Shown: positions 1 to 7,684 of the stretch, piece by piece
Layout of the letters: each line of letters begins with the position of its first letter
How positions within the stretch are numbered: the stretch's first letter is position 1
From: DRGT01 sp035685445
GTDB lineage: Archaea > Thermoproteota > Nitrososphaeria > Nitrososphaerales > Nitrosopumilaceae
NCBI GenBank assembly: GCA_035685445.1
Contig: DASSAK010000007.1
Coordinates: forward strand, 1-20,896
DNA length: 20,896 nucleotides
Direction: 5' to 3'
Notes under the pieces: generated by a model
The model's input: the letters and a program-made list of their open reading frames with translations, nothing else
Database searches by the model: none
Told to the model about the DNA's origin: nothing
Translations under genes and position numbers: made by a program

Positions 1-856
1 TTTCAATCAATGGCTTCCACCTAGGCAATGAGCGCCATTCATGACGAACTAAATATGCAAGAGCTTTTTTGCCCATATTTGAATATGGTAGATGCATGTT
101 AAGATAATCTATGTAATCGAGAATCGTTTCACCCTCCCCTATTTCAAGCAGTCCAGACGAAATTACTTTATTTTTGTACGCTTCAAGTGCTTTTCTAACT
201 TGAATCAAATATAGAAGATTTGAATATTGACCATGAACTATAGGCGTTTCTTTTCCAAATGGCCTGTAAAAATCATAATCATCTTTAATTGATGTTGATG
301 TAACTTTAGGATCAAACGCTAGTAATCTTGGAGAGTCATTAAGTAACATGGCAACAGCTCCTGCGCCTTGTGTTGCTTCACCTGATGAACCTAAATCATA
401 TTTTGCAATATCTGAAACTACGACAAGTGCATGTTTTCCTTCAGCCTCTCCTGCTCTAATCCAATTAGTATTATCGTACAATGCATAAGATCCTGAAACA
501 CAAGCAAACTTTGTTTCTACTCCACCACAATGCTCAAAAGTACCTGCACCATAGACTTGTTCTAACATTCCAACAACATACGAATTCATAGCTTTTGATT
601 CATCAAAGGAGGATTCTGTTGATACATATAATCTGCCAATATCTTCTGGCGAAATCTTATTTTTTTGCATGATTTTCAAACACGCATTAGCAGCAAGACA
701 AGCAGGGTCTTGATTAGTATCAACCATTGCCATTTTTGAAACACCTAGACCCTTGACCAACTTTTGAGGATCCATGCCTCTTGCTTGAGCGAAATCAGAT
801 GCATCAACATATAATCTAGGAATGTATATCGCAATATCATCAATTCCAGCTGCCAT
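1..856 (-). CDS. Hydroxymethylglutaryl-CoA synthase (C-terminus cut by window edge)
   Basis: Condenses acetyl-CoA with acetoacetyl-CoA to HMG-CoA, the entry to the mevalonate pathway that feeds archaeal isoprenoid lipids. I translated 285 codons that stay open to the left edge, so the C-terminus is missing. The fold is thiolase-like. The expected catalytic residues are visible: Glu81 in STESSFDE, Cys119 in TKFACVSGSYA and His255 in MHLPYSN. The glycine-rich segment GSSGEATQGAGAVAML at about 156-171 also fits. The start is the ATG at 856; a Shine-Dalgarno-like GGAGG lies 8 bases upstream, one of the few clear ones in the window. In many archaea this gene sits beside a thiolase and a DUF35 protein. 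Here the only such pair in the window is about 8 kb away. Confidence 0.9.
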   Translation of the reverse strand, partial: MAAGIDDIAIYIPRLYVDASDFAQARGMDPQKLVKGLGVSKMAMVDTNQDPACLAANACLKIMQKNKISPEDIGRLYVSTESSFDESKAMNSYVVGMLEQVYGAGTFEHCGGVETKFACVSGSYALYDNTNWIRAGEAEGKHALVVVSDIAKYDLGSSGEATQGAGAVAMLLNDSPRLLAFDPKVTSTSIKDDYDFYRPFGKETPIVHGQYSNLLYLIQVRKALEAYKNKVISSGLLEIGEGETILDYIDYLNMHLPYSNMGKKALAYLVRHEWRSLPRWKPLIE

Positions 857-968
857 GAGCTAGCCTCCGAATATGGTCTTATAAGGTTATTGAGATTAAT
901 TTGTCACACTAACTAGAAAAAATTCACCATTTCTCACGCCTGTTTTCGTTATTTGATCGGAAAAAATT

Positions 969-1673
969 CTATTTTTTTAGCTCTGAATCAAAAATTCTTT
1001 TAAAATTTTCATATGGTTGTGCTCCATGAATCTTTGTAACTACATTATCTTTTCCTATAACAAAAAATGAAGGAGTTCCTGTCAATCCGAGAGTTTTTGC
1101 ATCAGAATTACTTTGAGTGATAATGTTAGTATGGGTTTCATTTAACATACATTCTGTAAACTCATCAATGTTTAATTCTATTTGTTGTGCAAAACTAAGC
1201 AAGTTTTCAGAACTTGCCCAACCATTGTTTTCACCTGTCCAATTATTGTATAAAATATCGTGATATTCCCAAAATTTTCCTTGATCATCTGCACAGTGGG
1301 CTGCATGAGCTGCAGTAACAGAATCAGGACCGATGATAGTAAAGTCTTTGAAAATAATTTTTACTTTTCCAGTTTCAACATAGTTTGCTAAAATACTTGG
1401 TTCGGTATTATGAAAATAAACATTACAAAAATGACATTGGTAATCTCCAAATTCAATCAGTGTAATTGGTGCATTAGGATCACCGTGAGGAGGAGAGCCG
1501 TTTTCAGTAAATACATCTAAGCCAATTTTTTCTGGATTTGGTTGAATATTTTCTGCTTGTTCTAAAATCAATTCTTTTTCATTACTGGTATTACCAAATG
1601 CAAAAAATGTTATAAAAATTACAACTGCAGTAATTCCTGAACCAATAACAAGTGATGGCCCGTGTAAATTCAC
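969..1673 (-). CDS. Membrane-anchored DsbA-family thiol-disulfide oxidoreductase
   Basis: A thioredoxin-fold protein of 234 residues, probably acting outside the membrane in disulfide formation or reduction. Residues 7-27 form one hydrophobic segment that acts as a signal anchor. A linker of about 40 residues follows, then the DsbA domain with the redox motif Cys80-His-Phe-Cys83. The motif His-Ala-Ala-His-Cys-Ala, the helix QGKFWEYHDILY and the cis-proline Thr200-Pro201 in LTGTPSFFV are typical of bacterial and archaeal DsbA/BdbD/DsbG-like proteins. Two further cysteines (127 and 175) could form a second pair. The start is GTG; an in-frame stop lies three codons upstream and a CTAAAT element lies about 26 bp upstream, consistent with a leaderless message. 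The physiological partner cannot be read from the context. Confidence 0.88.
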   Translation of the reverse strand: MNLHGPSLVIGSGITAVVIFITFFAFGNTSNEKELILEQAENIQPNPEKIGLDVFTENGSPPHGDPNAPITLIEFGDYQCHFCNVYFHNTEPSILANYVETGKVKIIFKDFTIIGPDSVTAAHAAHCADDQGKFWEYHDILYNNWTGENNGWASSENLLSFAQQIELNIDEFTECMLNETHTNIITQSNSDAKTLGLTGTPSFFVIGKDNVVTKIHGAQPYENFKRIFDSELKK

Positions 1674-1757
1674 AACCAGTTAAATTTTTTAACCACATTT
1701 AGTCTTTTGTTGACCAATTTTTTTACTTAAAATAGGCTAGGTTATTTTAGATAATTA

Positions 1758-1880
1758 TTAAAATTCCATATCTCCGAAAAAGAAACCACCTGTTAAATCA
1801 TTAAACCATCTTCCAATGTCCAAAAAAACAGTGTACCACTCTCCTTCAGCTCCTAATTGGAGGAAAATGAATTCAAACAT
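1758..1880 (-). CDS. Small 40-residue protein, unknown
   Basis: A short ORF in the otherwise empty stretch between the DsbA-like gene and GAPDH. It begins MFEFIFLQLGAEGEW and ends GGFFFGDMEF. It is rich in Phe, Trp and acidic residues and has no basic residue beyond one Arg. No domain is recognised. The best support that it is real is a TTAAAA box on the minus strand at 1905-1910, whose centre is 27.5 bases from the ATG. That is the spacing seen in front of many genes in this window, and it implies a leaderless message. Its aromatic and acidic make-up could suit a membrane-surface or partner-binding peptide, but that is a guess. Confidence 0.45.
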   Translation of the reverse strand: MFEFIFLQLGAEGEWYTVFLDIGRWFNDLTGGFFFGDMEF

Positions 1881-1904
1881 AATCTAATTTACAAAAATCT
1901 ACTC

Positions 1905-1910
1905 TTTTAA
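1905..1910 (-). promoter_or_regulatory. Putative TATA box for the 40-residue ORF
   Basis: TTAAAA on the minus strand, centred 27.5 bases upstream of the ATG at 1880. The position fits an archaeal TATA box driving a leaderless transcript. Confidence 0.45.
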
Positions 1911-1988
1911 CCTCAGTATGTATTTTTTTATAAAATACAGGCAAGCAAAGCATGTTTATCTAGATTGTTTTGATTTAAAATTCAAATC

Positions 1989-1994
1989 TAAATA
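1989..1994 (+). promoter_or_regulatory. Putative TATA box for GAPDH
   Basis: TAAATA centred 26.5 bases before the GTG at 2018. It supports the GTG as both transcription start and translation start. Confidence 0.45.
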
Positions 1995-2017
1995 AATGGC
2001 TTGTTTGAAGTGAAAAT

Positions 2018-3070
2018 GTGAAAAAGGTTTTCGTTAATGGATATGGCTCAATTGGGAGTAGAATTACTTCTTTTATCAAAGACGATCCCGAAATACAAAT
2101 CATAGGTGTAGGAAAGTATTCTCCAGATGAAAAGGTAAATACTGCAATTTCTCGTGGTTTGAATGTCTTTGTGCCAGAAAAAAAACTAGATTCTTTCAAA
2201 GATTTTAAAATTTCAGGCACAATAGAATCTGCCTTAGATGATTGTGATTTGGTAATTGATGCATCACCTGGCGGTCATGGTTATTTGAATAAAAAAAATC
2301 TCTATGAATCAAAAGGAGTGATGGTAATCTATCAAGGCGGTGAAACAGTGTATGGTGATAATGCTGTTTCAGATTTATTGTTTAACTCTAGAGCAAATTA
2401 TTCAAAAGCATTTGGGAAAAAACATGTTATGCAAGGCAGCTGTAATGTAACAGGGATGGGTAGAATTCTTCAACCACTACGTGAAAGATTTGGTGATAGA
2501 CTAGTAAGATTTGACGTTACACTTGTACGGAGATGGGCGGACATTGAACAAACTGATAAAGAAGTAAAAGACACGATAGAGTGGAGTGAAAACCCACATC
2601 ATGGAGATGATGTGAAAAGCTATATGGGAAAAGACACTCCGTTATTTTTACGTGCAATTAAAGTACCTACACGACAAATGCACCTGCATATTTTAGATAT
2701 TAGATTCAAGGATAAAGCGCCAAAACCATCCGAGGTTCTGGAAATTTTCAAAGATGAATATGGAATAGCTACTCTGTGGACTGCAAAAGGAACTAAAGAT
2801 GTTAGAGATTATGCTAATACAATGGGGTTTAGTTTTACTGATACAAACATGATACACATTCATGCCAACATGATGGAGTCAATTGAAGATACTGTGAAAA
2901 TGATGTATTCAGATGATCAAACAGGTATAGTCATTCCAGAAAATCACCTGCTACTTCAAGCTATGCTTTTTCAACGAACTTATGATGATGCTTTCAAACA
3001 TACTGAATCATTGTTTCATATGGATGAAAAAAAGAAAATTTTAGAAGAACACTTTGCAAAAAAGACTTAG
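2018..3070 (+). CDS. gap: Type II glyceraldehyde-3-phosphate dehydrogenase
   Basis: Archaeal phosphorylating GAPDH interconverting glyceraldehyde 3-phosphate and 1,3-bisphosphoglycerate. In an autotroph it would mainly serve gluconeogenesis. Its 350 residues match the usual length. The N-terminal Rossmann motif is GYGSIGSR at 8-15. The catalytic cysteine is Cys142 in GSCNVTGMGR. The phosphate-site region RRWADIEQTDK and the HHGDDV motif (about 194-199) follow in family order. The active-site motif departs from the SCNTTGL that I recall as common in archaeal homologues, which suggests a diverged branch. The start is GTG; the overlapping ATG two bases earlier is out of frame. The stop overlaps the stop of the convergent CorC-type gene. 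Confidence 0.92.
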   Translation: MKKVFVNGYGSIGSRITSFIKDDPEIQIIGVGKYSPDEKVNTAISRGLNVFVPEKKLDSFKDFKISGTIESALDDCDLVIDASPGGHGYLNKKNLYESKGVMVIYQGGETVYGDNAVSDLLFNSRANYSKAFGKKHVMQGSCNVTGMGRILQPLRERFGDRLVRFDVTLVRRWADIEQTDKEVKDTIEWSENPHHGDDVKSYMGKDTPLFLRAIKVPTRQMHLHILDIRFKDKAPKPSEVLEIFKDEYGIATLWTAKGTKDVRDYANTMGFSFTDTNMIHIHANMMESIEDTVKMMYSDDQTGIVIPENHLLLQAMLFQRTYDDAFKHTESLFHMDEKKKILEEHFAKKT

Positions 3071-4323
3071 TTATGTATTATTTTTTCAATTCTTATTTTT
3101 TCTGGACGATTTTTTGAAACTTTTTCAACAATAATCCTTAATGAGTTAAGTTCAACCTTGTCTCCTTCTTGAGGGATGTCGTGTAGTTTTTCATGAAGTA
3201 AGCCATTAAGTGATGCATAATCATCTCCTAGAGGCAAATTTGTTTTAAAAATTCGATTAATTGCATCAATTTCGATATCTCCATTTGTGATTATTGTGTT
3301 TTTATCAACAGTTTGATACATGGGTGGCCTCATTTTGTCTGTTTCGTCTTCTATCTCGCCAACAATTTCTTCAAGTAAATCTTCTAATGTTACAAGTCCT
3401 TCAACGCCGCCATGCTCATCAACAACTATGGCCATGTGAGTTTTTCTGCCTTTCATTTCTTTAAGTAACTCACTTACCATTTTTTCTTGAGATGCAAATA
3501 CTGGTGGTCGACAAATCTGTTCTAATGTGATCATTTTGTCATCTTTTTCAATTGCAGCCAAAATATCTTTCACATGTACAAAACCAACAATGTCATCTTT
3601 ACTTGAACCATAAACTGGAACTCTAGAATGTACACTTTGATTAACTAATGGCAATGCTTCAAATAATAACATTTTTGAGCTAAGCGTAAACATCTTTGTT
3701 CTTGGCGTCATTACCGTTCTAATCACAGTATCATCAAATCTTAATGCACTTTGAACTAAATCATGCTCGTGTTTTTCTACAGCTTTATCAGTTAATCCTT
3801 GTTCCATAATTCCTTTAAGATCATCTTCCGTTAATGCGGGGGGATGGTAACTACTTCCCATCAGTTTTACAATTCCTCTTGTAATAATTTCAAATAGTTT
3901 TACTAACGGATAGAAAACATAACTAAATGTTAACAACATGGGACTAACTTTTAGTGCAATTTTTGTTGCATTTGCATTACAATATGTTTTTGGGGTTATT
4001 TCACCAAAAACTAAAATCAGAAACGTCATAACACCTACTGCAATTGCTAATCCATCATCACCAAAAATTCGAAGTGATACACTTGTTGCGAACGCTGATG
4101 CTCCAACATTTGCCAAGTTGTTACCTAAGTTGATTGATGACATCATCCAACCGGGGTTTGATTTTAGTTTGTGTAATGCATGGGCGCCTTTAACGCCTTT
4201 TTTCATTAGTTGTGAAATCTTTGATTGTCTTGTTCCGACTAGGGCTACCTCCGAACCACTAAAAAATCCTGACAAGCCTATGAGAATAGCTAAAATTAGC
4301 ATCTCATGCCATAGTTCCAACAT
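3067..4323 (-). CDS. CNNM/CorC-type transport protein (DUF21, CBS pair, CorC_HlyC)
   Basis: An integral membrane protein of 418 residues with the full layout of the HlyC/CorC/CNNM family, implicated in Mg2+ or Co2+ transport or efflux. Residues 1-185 form the DUF21 membrane domain with about four hydrophobic segments, including SGFFSGSEVALVG and the conserved FGEITPKTYC. A CBS pair follows (about 200-325), opening with VMTPRT and containing AIVVDEHGGVEGLVTLEDLLEE, where nucleotides such as ATP may bind. The C-terminal CorC_HlyC domain starts near 340. The start is ATG. Its TAA stop overlaps the TAG of GAPDH on the other strand by four bases, so its transcript 3' end must run antisense to GAPDH or stop at once. 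Older annotations call this family hemolysin, which should not be taken literally. Confidence 0.9.
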   Translation of the reverse strand: MLELWHEMLILAILIGLSGFFSGSEVALVGTRQSKISQLMKKGVKGAHALHKLKSNPGWMMSSINLGNNLANVGASAFATSVSLRIFGDDGLAIAVGVMTFLILVFGEITPKTYCNANATKIALKVSPMLLTFSYVFYPLVKLFEIITRGIVKLMGSSYHPPALTEDDLKGIMEQGLTDKAVEKHEHDLVQSALRFDDTVIRTVMTPRTKMFTLSSKMLLFEALPLVNQSVHSRVPVYGSSKDDIVGFVHVKDILAAIEKDDKMITLEQICRPPVFASQEKMVSELLKEMKGRKTHMAIVVDEHGGVEGLVTLEDLLEEIVGEIEDETDKMRPPMYQTVDKNTIITNGDIEIDAINRIFKTNLPLGDDYASLNGLLHEKLHDIPQEGDKVELNSLRIIVEKVSKNRPEKIRIEKIIHN

Positions 4324-4478
4324 CTATTCCCCCAAAACATTGAATGGATTGCAATTGGTTACCCATTTTGTTTCTAATTCCACCGCATTCCTAGTTACTA
4401 TTAATTCGCAAAACTAGCTTTTAAGGCTTGATGTGTATTTTTTGTCATACTTGTTAACAAAAAATTGATTTTTTGAGG

Positions 4479-5816
4479 CTAGTTTTTTGGTGGTTGTGCA
4501 AAACGATTTGAGGGATTATTATGATAGTCTACTGGAAGCATCGCATCTTTTTGTCTTCCAGTTAAGATTCCTACTACAGCATCATCTTTTTTGATAATGC
4601 CTTCATCAATTAGCTTTTTTATTCCTGCAGGTACAGAACCTGATGCCATTTCACAATCAAATCCATTTAATCCAACAACTGCCATTCCATCAAGCATTTC
4701 ATCATCTGAGACTGTTGTAACTATTCCGTTTGTAAATTCAAGTGCTCGTAATGCCTTCAAAATATTTGCTGGCCGTCCAATTTGAATTGCAGTAGCTTTT
4801 GTTTTTGGTCTAATTCCTTTGTTGTCTAAATCTGAATAATATTTTTTAATTAATTCTGTATTTGGTCTTCCTTTATTCCAACGAAGTTTTTCTCCATTAA
4901 ATTTTCCATTATAAAGATCCGATAGGGTACTTGCACCCTCTGCATTTATTACCGCAATCCTGGGAATTTTTTTTATCCATCCCCATTCATATAACTCCAT
5001 CAATGCTTTCCCACAACTTGAAGTGTTTCCTAACGCTCCACCTGGATACACAATCCAATCAGGAGCATCCCAATTAAGATATTCTAATGAACGATAAGGA
5101 ATTGTTTTTTGACCTTCAATTCTAAATGGGTTGATGGAGTTTACTGTATACCCATTAGACTGTTTTGCTTCATCAAGTGATTTTGCTAATGCATCATCAA
5201 AATTTCCATCTACTTCAACTATTTGTGCTCCAAATTGATACGCTTGGCTTAATTTTCCTGGAGCGATTTGTCCTGACGGAATATAGACATCACATTTTAT
5301 TCCTTCATTTGCGGCATACATTCCAGCTGACGCAGAAGTATTTCCTGTCGATGCGCAAACAATTCTTTTGGCATCTACAAGTTTTGCATGAGTTACAGCA
5401 GATGCCATACCATTATCTTTGAATGAGCCGCTTGGATTGTATCCCTCTGGCTGTAACCATAATCCATCGTAAGAAATCTGTACAAAATCTGCAACTTTAG
5501 ACATATGATAGGGCTTTGATTGTCTTCCTTCAGAACCATCTAATGATACAAGTGATTTGGCACATTCATCAAAATTCTCTGTATTGATTTGACAAAAATT
5601 TAGTAATTCTCTAAACCTCCAAACTCCACTTTCATTGAAAATACTGCCTTCAGGATTTAGTCGGGCAAGAAATTTTTCTTTTAATGATTCTGATGGTTTT
5701 TCTTTGTATTTTACATCAAGTAAATGTCCCTTCTCACATTCTACTCTTGTTGTTGATATTGGATACTCTAGACCACAATCATTACCAATACATTTTAGAT
5801 ATGCATTTTCTTGCAA
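4479..5816 (-). CDS. thrC: Threonine synthase
   Basis: A PLP enzyme that converts O-phosphohomoserine to threonine and phosphate. It has 445 residues. A short N-terminal metal-ribbon-like segment has Cys9, Cys14, Cys27 and His31, a common addition in archaeal threonine synthases. The PLP lysine is Lys133 in NPSGSFKDNGM, and the STGNTSAS loop and GGALGNTSS phosphate-binding loop are present. The start is TTG: an in-frame stop lies three codons upstream and the next Met lies beyond residue 100. A TTTAAA box centred 28.5 bases upstream agrees with this start. The gene diverges from the unknown gene at 5869 and appears to share its TATA element. Its product could feed the threonine deaminase encoded at 13963-15171. 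Confidence 0.9.
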   Translation of the reverse strand: MQENAYLKCIGNDCGLEYPISTTRVECEKGHLLDVKYKEKPSESLKEKFLARLNPEGSIFNESGVWRFRELLNFCQINTENFDECAKSLVSLDGSEGRQSKPYHMSKVADFVQISYDGLWLQPEGYNPSGSFKDNGMASAVTHAKLVDAKRIVCASTGNTSASAGMYAANEGIKCDVYIPSGQIAPGKLSQAYQFGAQIVEVDGNFDDALAKSLDEAKQSNGYTVNSINPFRIEGQKTIPYRSLEYLNWDAPDWIVYPGGALGNTSSCGKALMELYEWGWIKKIPRIAVINAEGASTLSDLYNGKFNGEKLRWNKGRPNTELIKKYYSDLDNKGIRPKTKATAIQIGRPANILKALRALEFTNGIVTTVSDDEMLDGMAVVGLNGFDCEMASGSVPAGIKKLIDEGIIKKDDAVVGILTGRQKDAMLPVDYHNNPSNRFAQPPKN

Positions 5817-5841
5817 TGTAAGTTAGGATTCAGCGTAGTAA

Positions 5842-5847
5842 TTTAAA
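5842..5847. promoter_or_regulatory. Palindromic TATA box shared by divergent genes
   Basis: TTTAAA, its own reverse complement, is the only clear TATA-like element in the 52-base gap between two divergent TTG starts. Its centre is 28.5 bases from the thrC start and 24.5 bases from the start at 5869. It could direct leaderless transcription both ways. Confidence 0.5.
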
Positions 5848-5868
5848 GTTAAAAGTGAATTCTAAAAC

Positions 5869-6315
5869 TTGTCCAAATGGATAAATTTCTTTTTTCATAC
5901 TAAACTTTTAGATTGGATACAACACCCTGAACCATTCATGGTTACATTTAATGATTATCTAAAAGGGATCTTAAAACAGATCTTAGAATCGTATAGAACT
6001 CTTTTGGAATTGAAAGACAAACCAGGGGATTTAGAAATAATAAAAACTGAAATTTTGAAAATAAACGGATTTTTCAAAATAATTATAAGAAAAATTGAAT
6101 CGTCCCAAAATCAATCAGATACCTTGATGAAATTACTAAAAAAATCAAAACATTTTCTTTCTAATTATGAGTTTGAGCGGGAAATTGAAACAATGTCCAT
6201 TTTATATTCTAATGATTCTGATAGATTGAGAAATATTCGTTTGAAAATTATTGAATCATTACAAGACAAAAAATTAATGGAAAATATAGAAACTATTTAC
6301 GATGAAATGAGTTAA
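5869..6315 (+). CDS. Conserved-looking helical protein, function unknown
   Basis: A protein of 148 residues that I cannot assign. It is probably almost wholly alpha-helical: long amphipathic runs such as YLKGILKQILESYRTLLEL and IVIRK-like lysine/isoleucine stretches, with no glycine-rich loops or obvious catalytic motif. No membrane segment or signal peptide is clear, although the first 15 residues are aromatic and basic. The TTG start is chosen because of the TTTAAA box 24.5 bases upstream; a later ATG at 5938 would remove 23 residues and is the alternative. The Cys-rich microprotein ORF begins 7 bases after the stop, so the two may be co-transcribed. Confidence 0.6.
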   Translation: MSKWINFFFHTKLLDWIQHPEPFMVTFNDYLKGILKQILESYRTLLELKDKPGDLEIIKTEILKINGFFKIIIRKIESSQNQSDTLMKLLKKSKHFLSNYEFEREIETMSILYSNDSDRLRNIRLKIIESLQDKKLMENIETIYDEMS

Positions 6316-6322
6316 TTGAATT

Positions 6323-6430
6323 ATGAAGTCAAATAAAAAATGTATTTTATGTGGGTGTAAAGAACATCGATTAATTGGGTGTGGAAAGCATTTTGCAAAA
6401 AAATGTAGTTGCTACAAAAATAATGAATGA
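6323..6430 (+). CDS. Cys-rich microprotein, putative zinc binder (35 aa)
   Basis: A tiny ORF starting MKSNKKCILCGCKEHR. It has six cysteines (7, 10, 12, 20, 28, 30) and histidines at 15 and 23, enough for one or two metal sites. Lys and Arg make up much of the rest, so nucleic-acid contact is possible. It lies 7 bases after the helical protein gene. Its stop is separated by one base from the stop of another Cys-rich ORF on the opposite strand. The density of ordered Cys pairs in so short a frame argues against chance, but expression cannot be shown from sequence. Confidence 0.5.
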   Translation: MKSNKKCILCGCKEHRLIGCGKHFAKKCSCYKNNE

Positions 6431-6431
6431 C

Positions 6432-6551
6432 TTATGTTTTTTTTGTTTTAGGCCCAGATCTTACATGAAAATTTAGGCAACATTTGCATTCATTTTTTAT
6501 ACATTCATCCTCAGAATAATGTCCACAAATTCCACATTCACATCCGCTCAT
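6432..6551 (-). CDS. Cys-rich microprotein, putative zinc binder (39 aa)
   Basis: This ORF reads MSGCECGICGHYSEDECIKN and continues with a Cys-x-Cys-Cys cluster and a basic tail ending KTKKT. Cysteines are at 4, 6, 9, 17, 22, 24 and 25, with histidines at 11 and 29. The spacing suggests a compact two-half metal site. Upstream on the minus strand, TTATATTT begins about 28 bases before the ATG, fitting a leaderless promoter. It faces the Cys-rich ORF at 6323-6430 tail to tail with one base between. I recall similar short Cys-rich proteins in thaumarchaeal genomes, usually called hypothetical, but that is memory rather than a search. Confidence 0.6.
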   Translation of the reverse strand: MSGCECGICGHYSEDECIKNECKCCLNFHVRSGPKTKKT

Positions 6552-6623
6552 AACTTATCATATATTACACAAAATATAACTAATATCTACATTTTTTCTG
6601 ATATTATGCTCAAAACAAGGTGT

Positions 6624-6944
6624 TTATTTTTTAGATTTTTTTAATTTTGATGGTTTTTCAGATTTTTGTTGAAGTTCTTTTTCTACTTCTGCTTCTTTGC
6701 TTTCCACAACTTTGATAATTTCTTGTATTAATCCATCCAAATCACTATCTGAGGCATTTGGTTCGACAGCTTCTGCTATTTCATTAATGGTTGATGATAT
6801 TTCTGCACTAACTTGCTCAAAACTCTCAGGATCTTCATACGCTGCAGCATAAAGATTTTTTAAATTATTTACTTGATTGACTACTTGATCTGTTAAAGTT
6901 AATCTAAATGAAGTGCCATTAACTTCGATCTCTTTTGAACTCAT
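6624..6944 (-). CDS. Small acidic/helical protein, unknown (106 aa)
   Basis: I do not recognise a family. Residues 1-20 look like a short beta segment (EIEVNGTSFRLTL), followed by helical, acidic sequence to about residue 88. The tail is strongly basic, ending KPSKLKKSKK. There is no cysteine and no membrane segment. The start ATG is supported by CTTTAA on the minus strand about 27-30 bases upstream. It is followed downstream by the Cys-rich ORF on the same strand but with a separate promoter-like region between, so they need not form one operon. The acidic body with a basic tail could indicate a nucleic-acid or ribosome-associated protein; this is inference only. Confidence 0.65.
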   Translation of the reverse strand: MSSKEIEVNGTSFRLTLTDQVVNQVNNLKNLYAAAYEDPESFEQVSAEISSTINEIAEAVEPNASDSDLDGLIQEIIKVVESKEAEVEKELQQKSEKPSKLKKSKK

Positions 6945-7018
6945 AGCTAAATTTCGATTTTATAGCTCTTAAAGGTTTTTTGTTGTATCTTATCTGACAA
7001 CTAATTTTAGAGTGACCT

Positions 7019-7645
7019 TTAGAAGGCGATGTACTCTAACGCTATTGCGTCGCTAATTAATGAAGTATGCCGCGAACCAATCACATATCCATTTTTTACA
7101 TCATTAACTGGTACCCAACGATTTGTTGAGGAATAGTGTCTTTTTTCAGCAATTTCTTTTTCTATTGCTTCGATATCAAATTCCCCTTCTTCAATTTCTT
7201 GAGATTCTAGATGTTTTACAGTGACAAGAATTTTGTTTACCTTTACTCTATCTCCAAGCTTCCATTGGTTTGGGGGGCGCTCATCTGACACATCTAAGAT
7301 TTTAATTTTCATTTCTTTTTTGCCAAATATATCTCGACTAATCAAAATCCGCTCATCTACAAAATCCTCAAATCTTGTTGTCGGACCTGATTTTGATTCA
7401 TATTCAGATTCTGGACGCAAAAGTGATTTTATTACTTTGTCTTGAGACTTATTTTCAATTTTGGGTTCAGATTTTTCATTTGTTTGTTTTTGTTCAACAC
7501 GAGGTTCTATTTCGTTTTCTTTGCTATTATCCTCTTTTGATTCCTTTTTTTTAAAAAATCCTGAAAACCGTTTTAGTTTTTGCATTGGTTCAGGTTTAGG
7601 CTTTTTTTCTATTGAGGCATCGTCTTTTTCAGGCTCTGATGACAT
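7019..7645 (-). CDS. Unknown protein with charged N-terminal half (208 aa)
   Basis: No family is recognised. Residues 1-85 are low in complexity and rich in Lys, Glu, Pro and Ser, likely disordered. From about residue 90 the sequence becomes ordered, with beta-rich stretches (ILISRDIFGKKEMKIKIL, KLGDRVKVNKILVTVKHL) that look like a small OB- or SH3-like barrel, followed by a conserved-looking end (TNRWVPVNDVKNGYVIGS). The start is ATG with a TAAAAA run about 27 bases upstream. The disordered charged arm joined to a small beta domain resembles RNA- or DNA-associated adaptors, but no binding motif proves it. The next gene upstream on the same strand encodes an Hjc-like nuclease, about 40 bases away. 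Confidence 0.65.
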   Translation of the reverse strand: MSSEPEKDDASIEKKPKPEPMQKLKRFSGFFKKKESKEDNSKENEIEPRVEQKQTNEKSEPKIENKSQDKVIKSLLRPESEYESKSGPTTRFEDFVDERILISRDIFGKKEMKIKILDVSDERPPNQWKLGDRVKVNKILVTVKHLESQEIEEGEFDIEAIEKEIAEKRHYSSTNRWVPVNDVKNGYVIGSRHTSLISDAIALEYIAF

Positions 7646-7684
7646 AATAGTACTTTCGTTTGATCACTAAAAAATGATTTGAAA

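Noticed and set aside
3938..4417. Plus-strand ORF of 159 residues opposite the CorC-type gene
   Set aside because: It is antisense to the strongly conserved DUF21 domain and reads as low-quality protein with no domain; a shadow frame.
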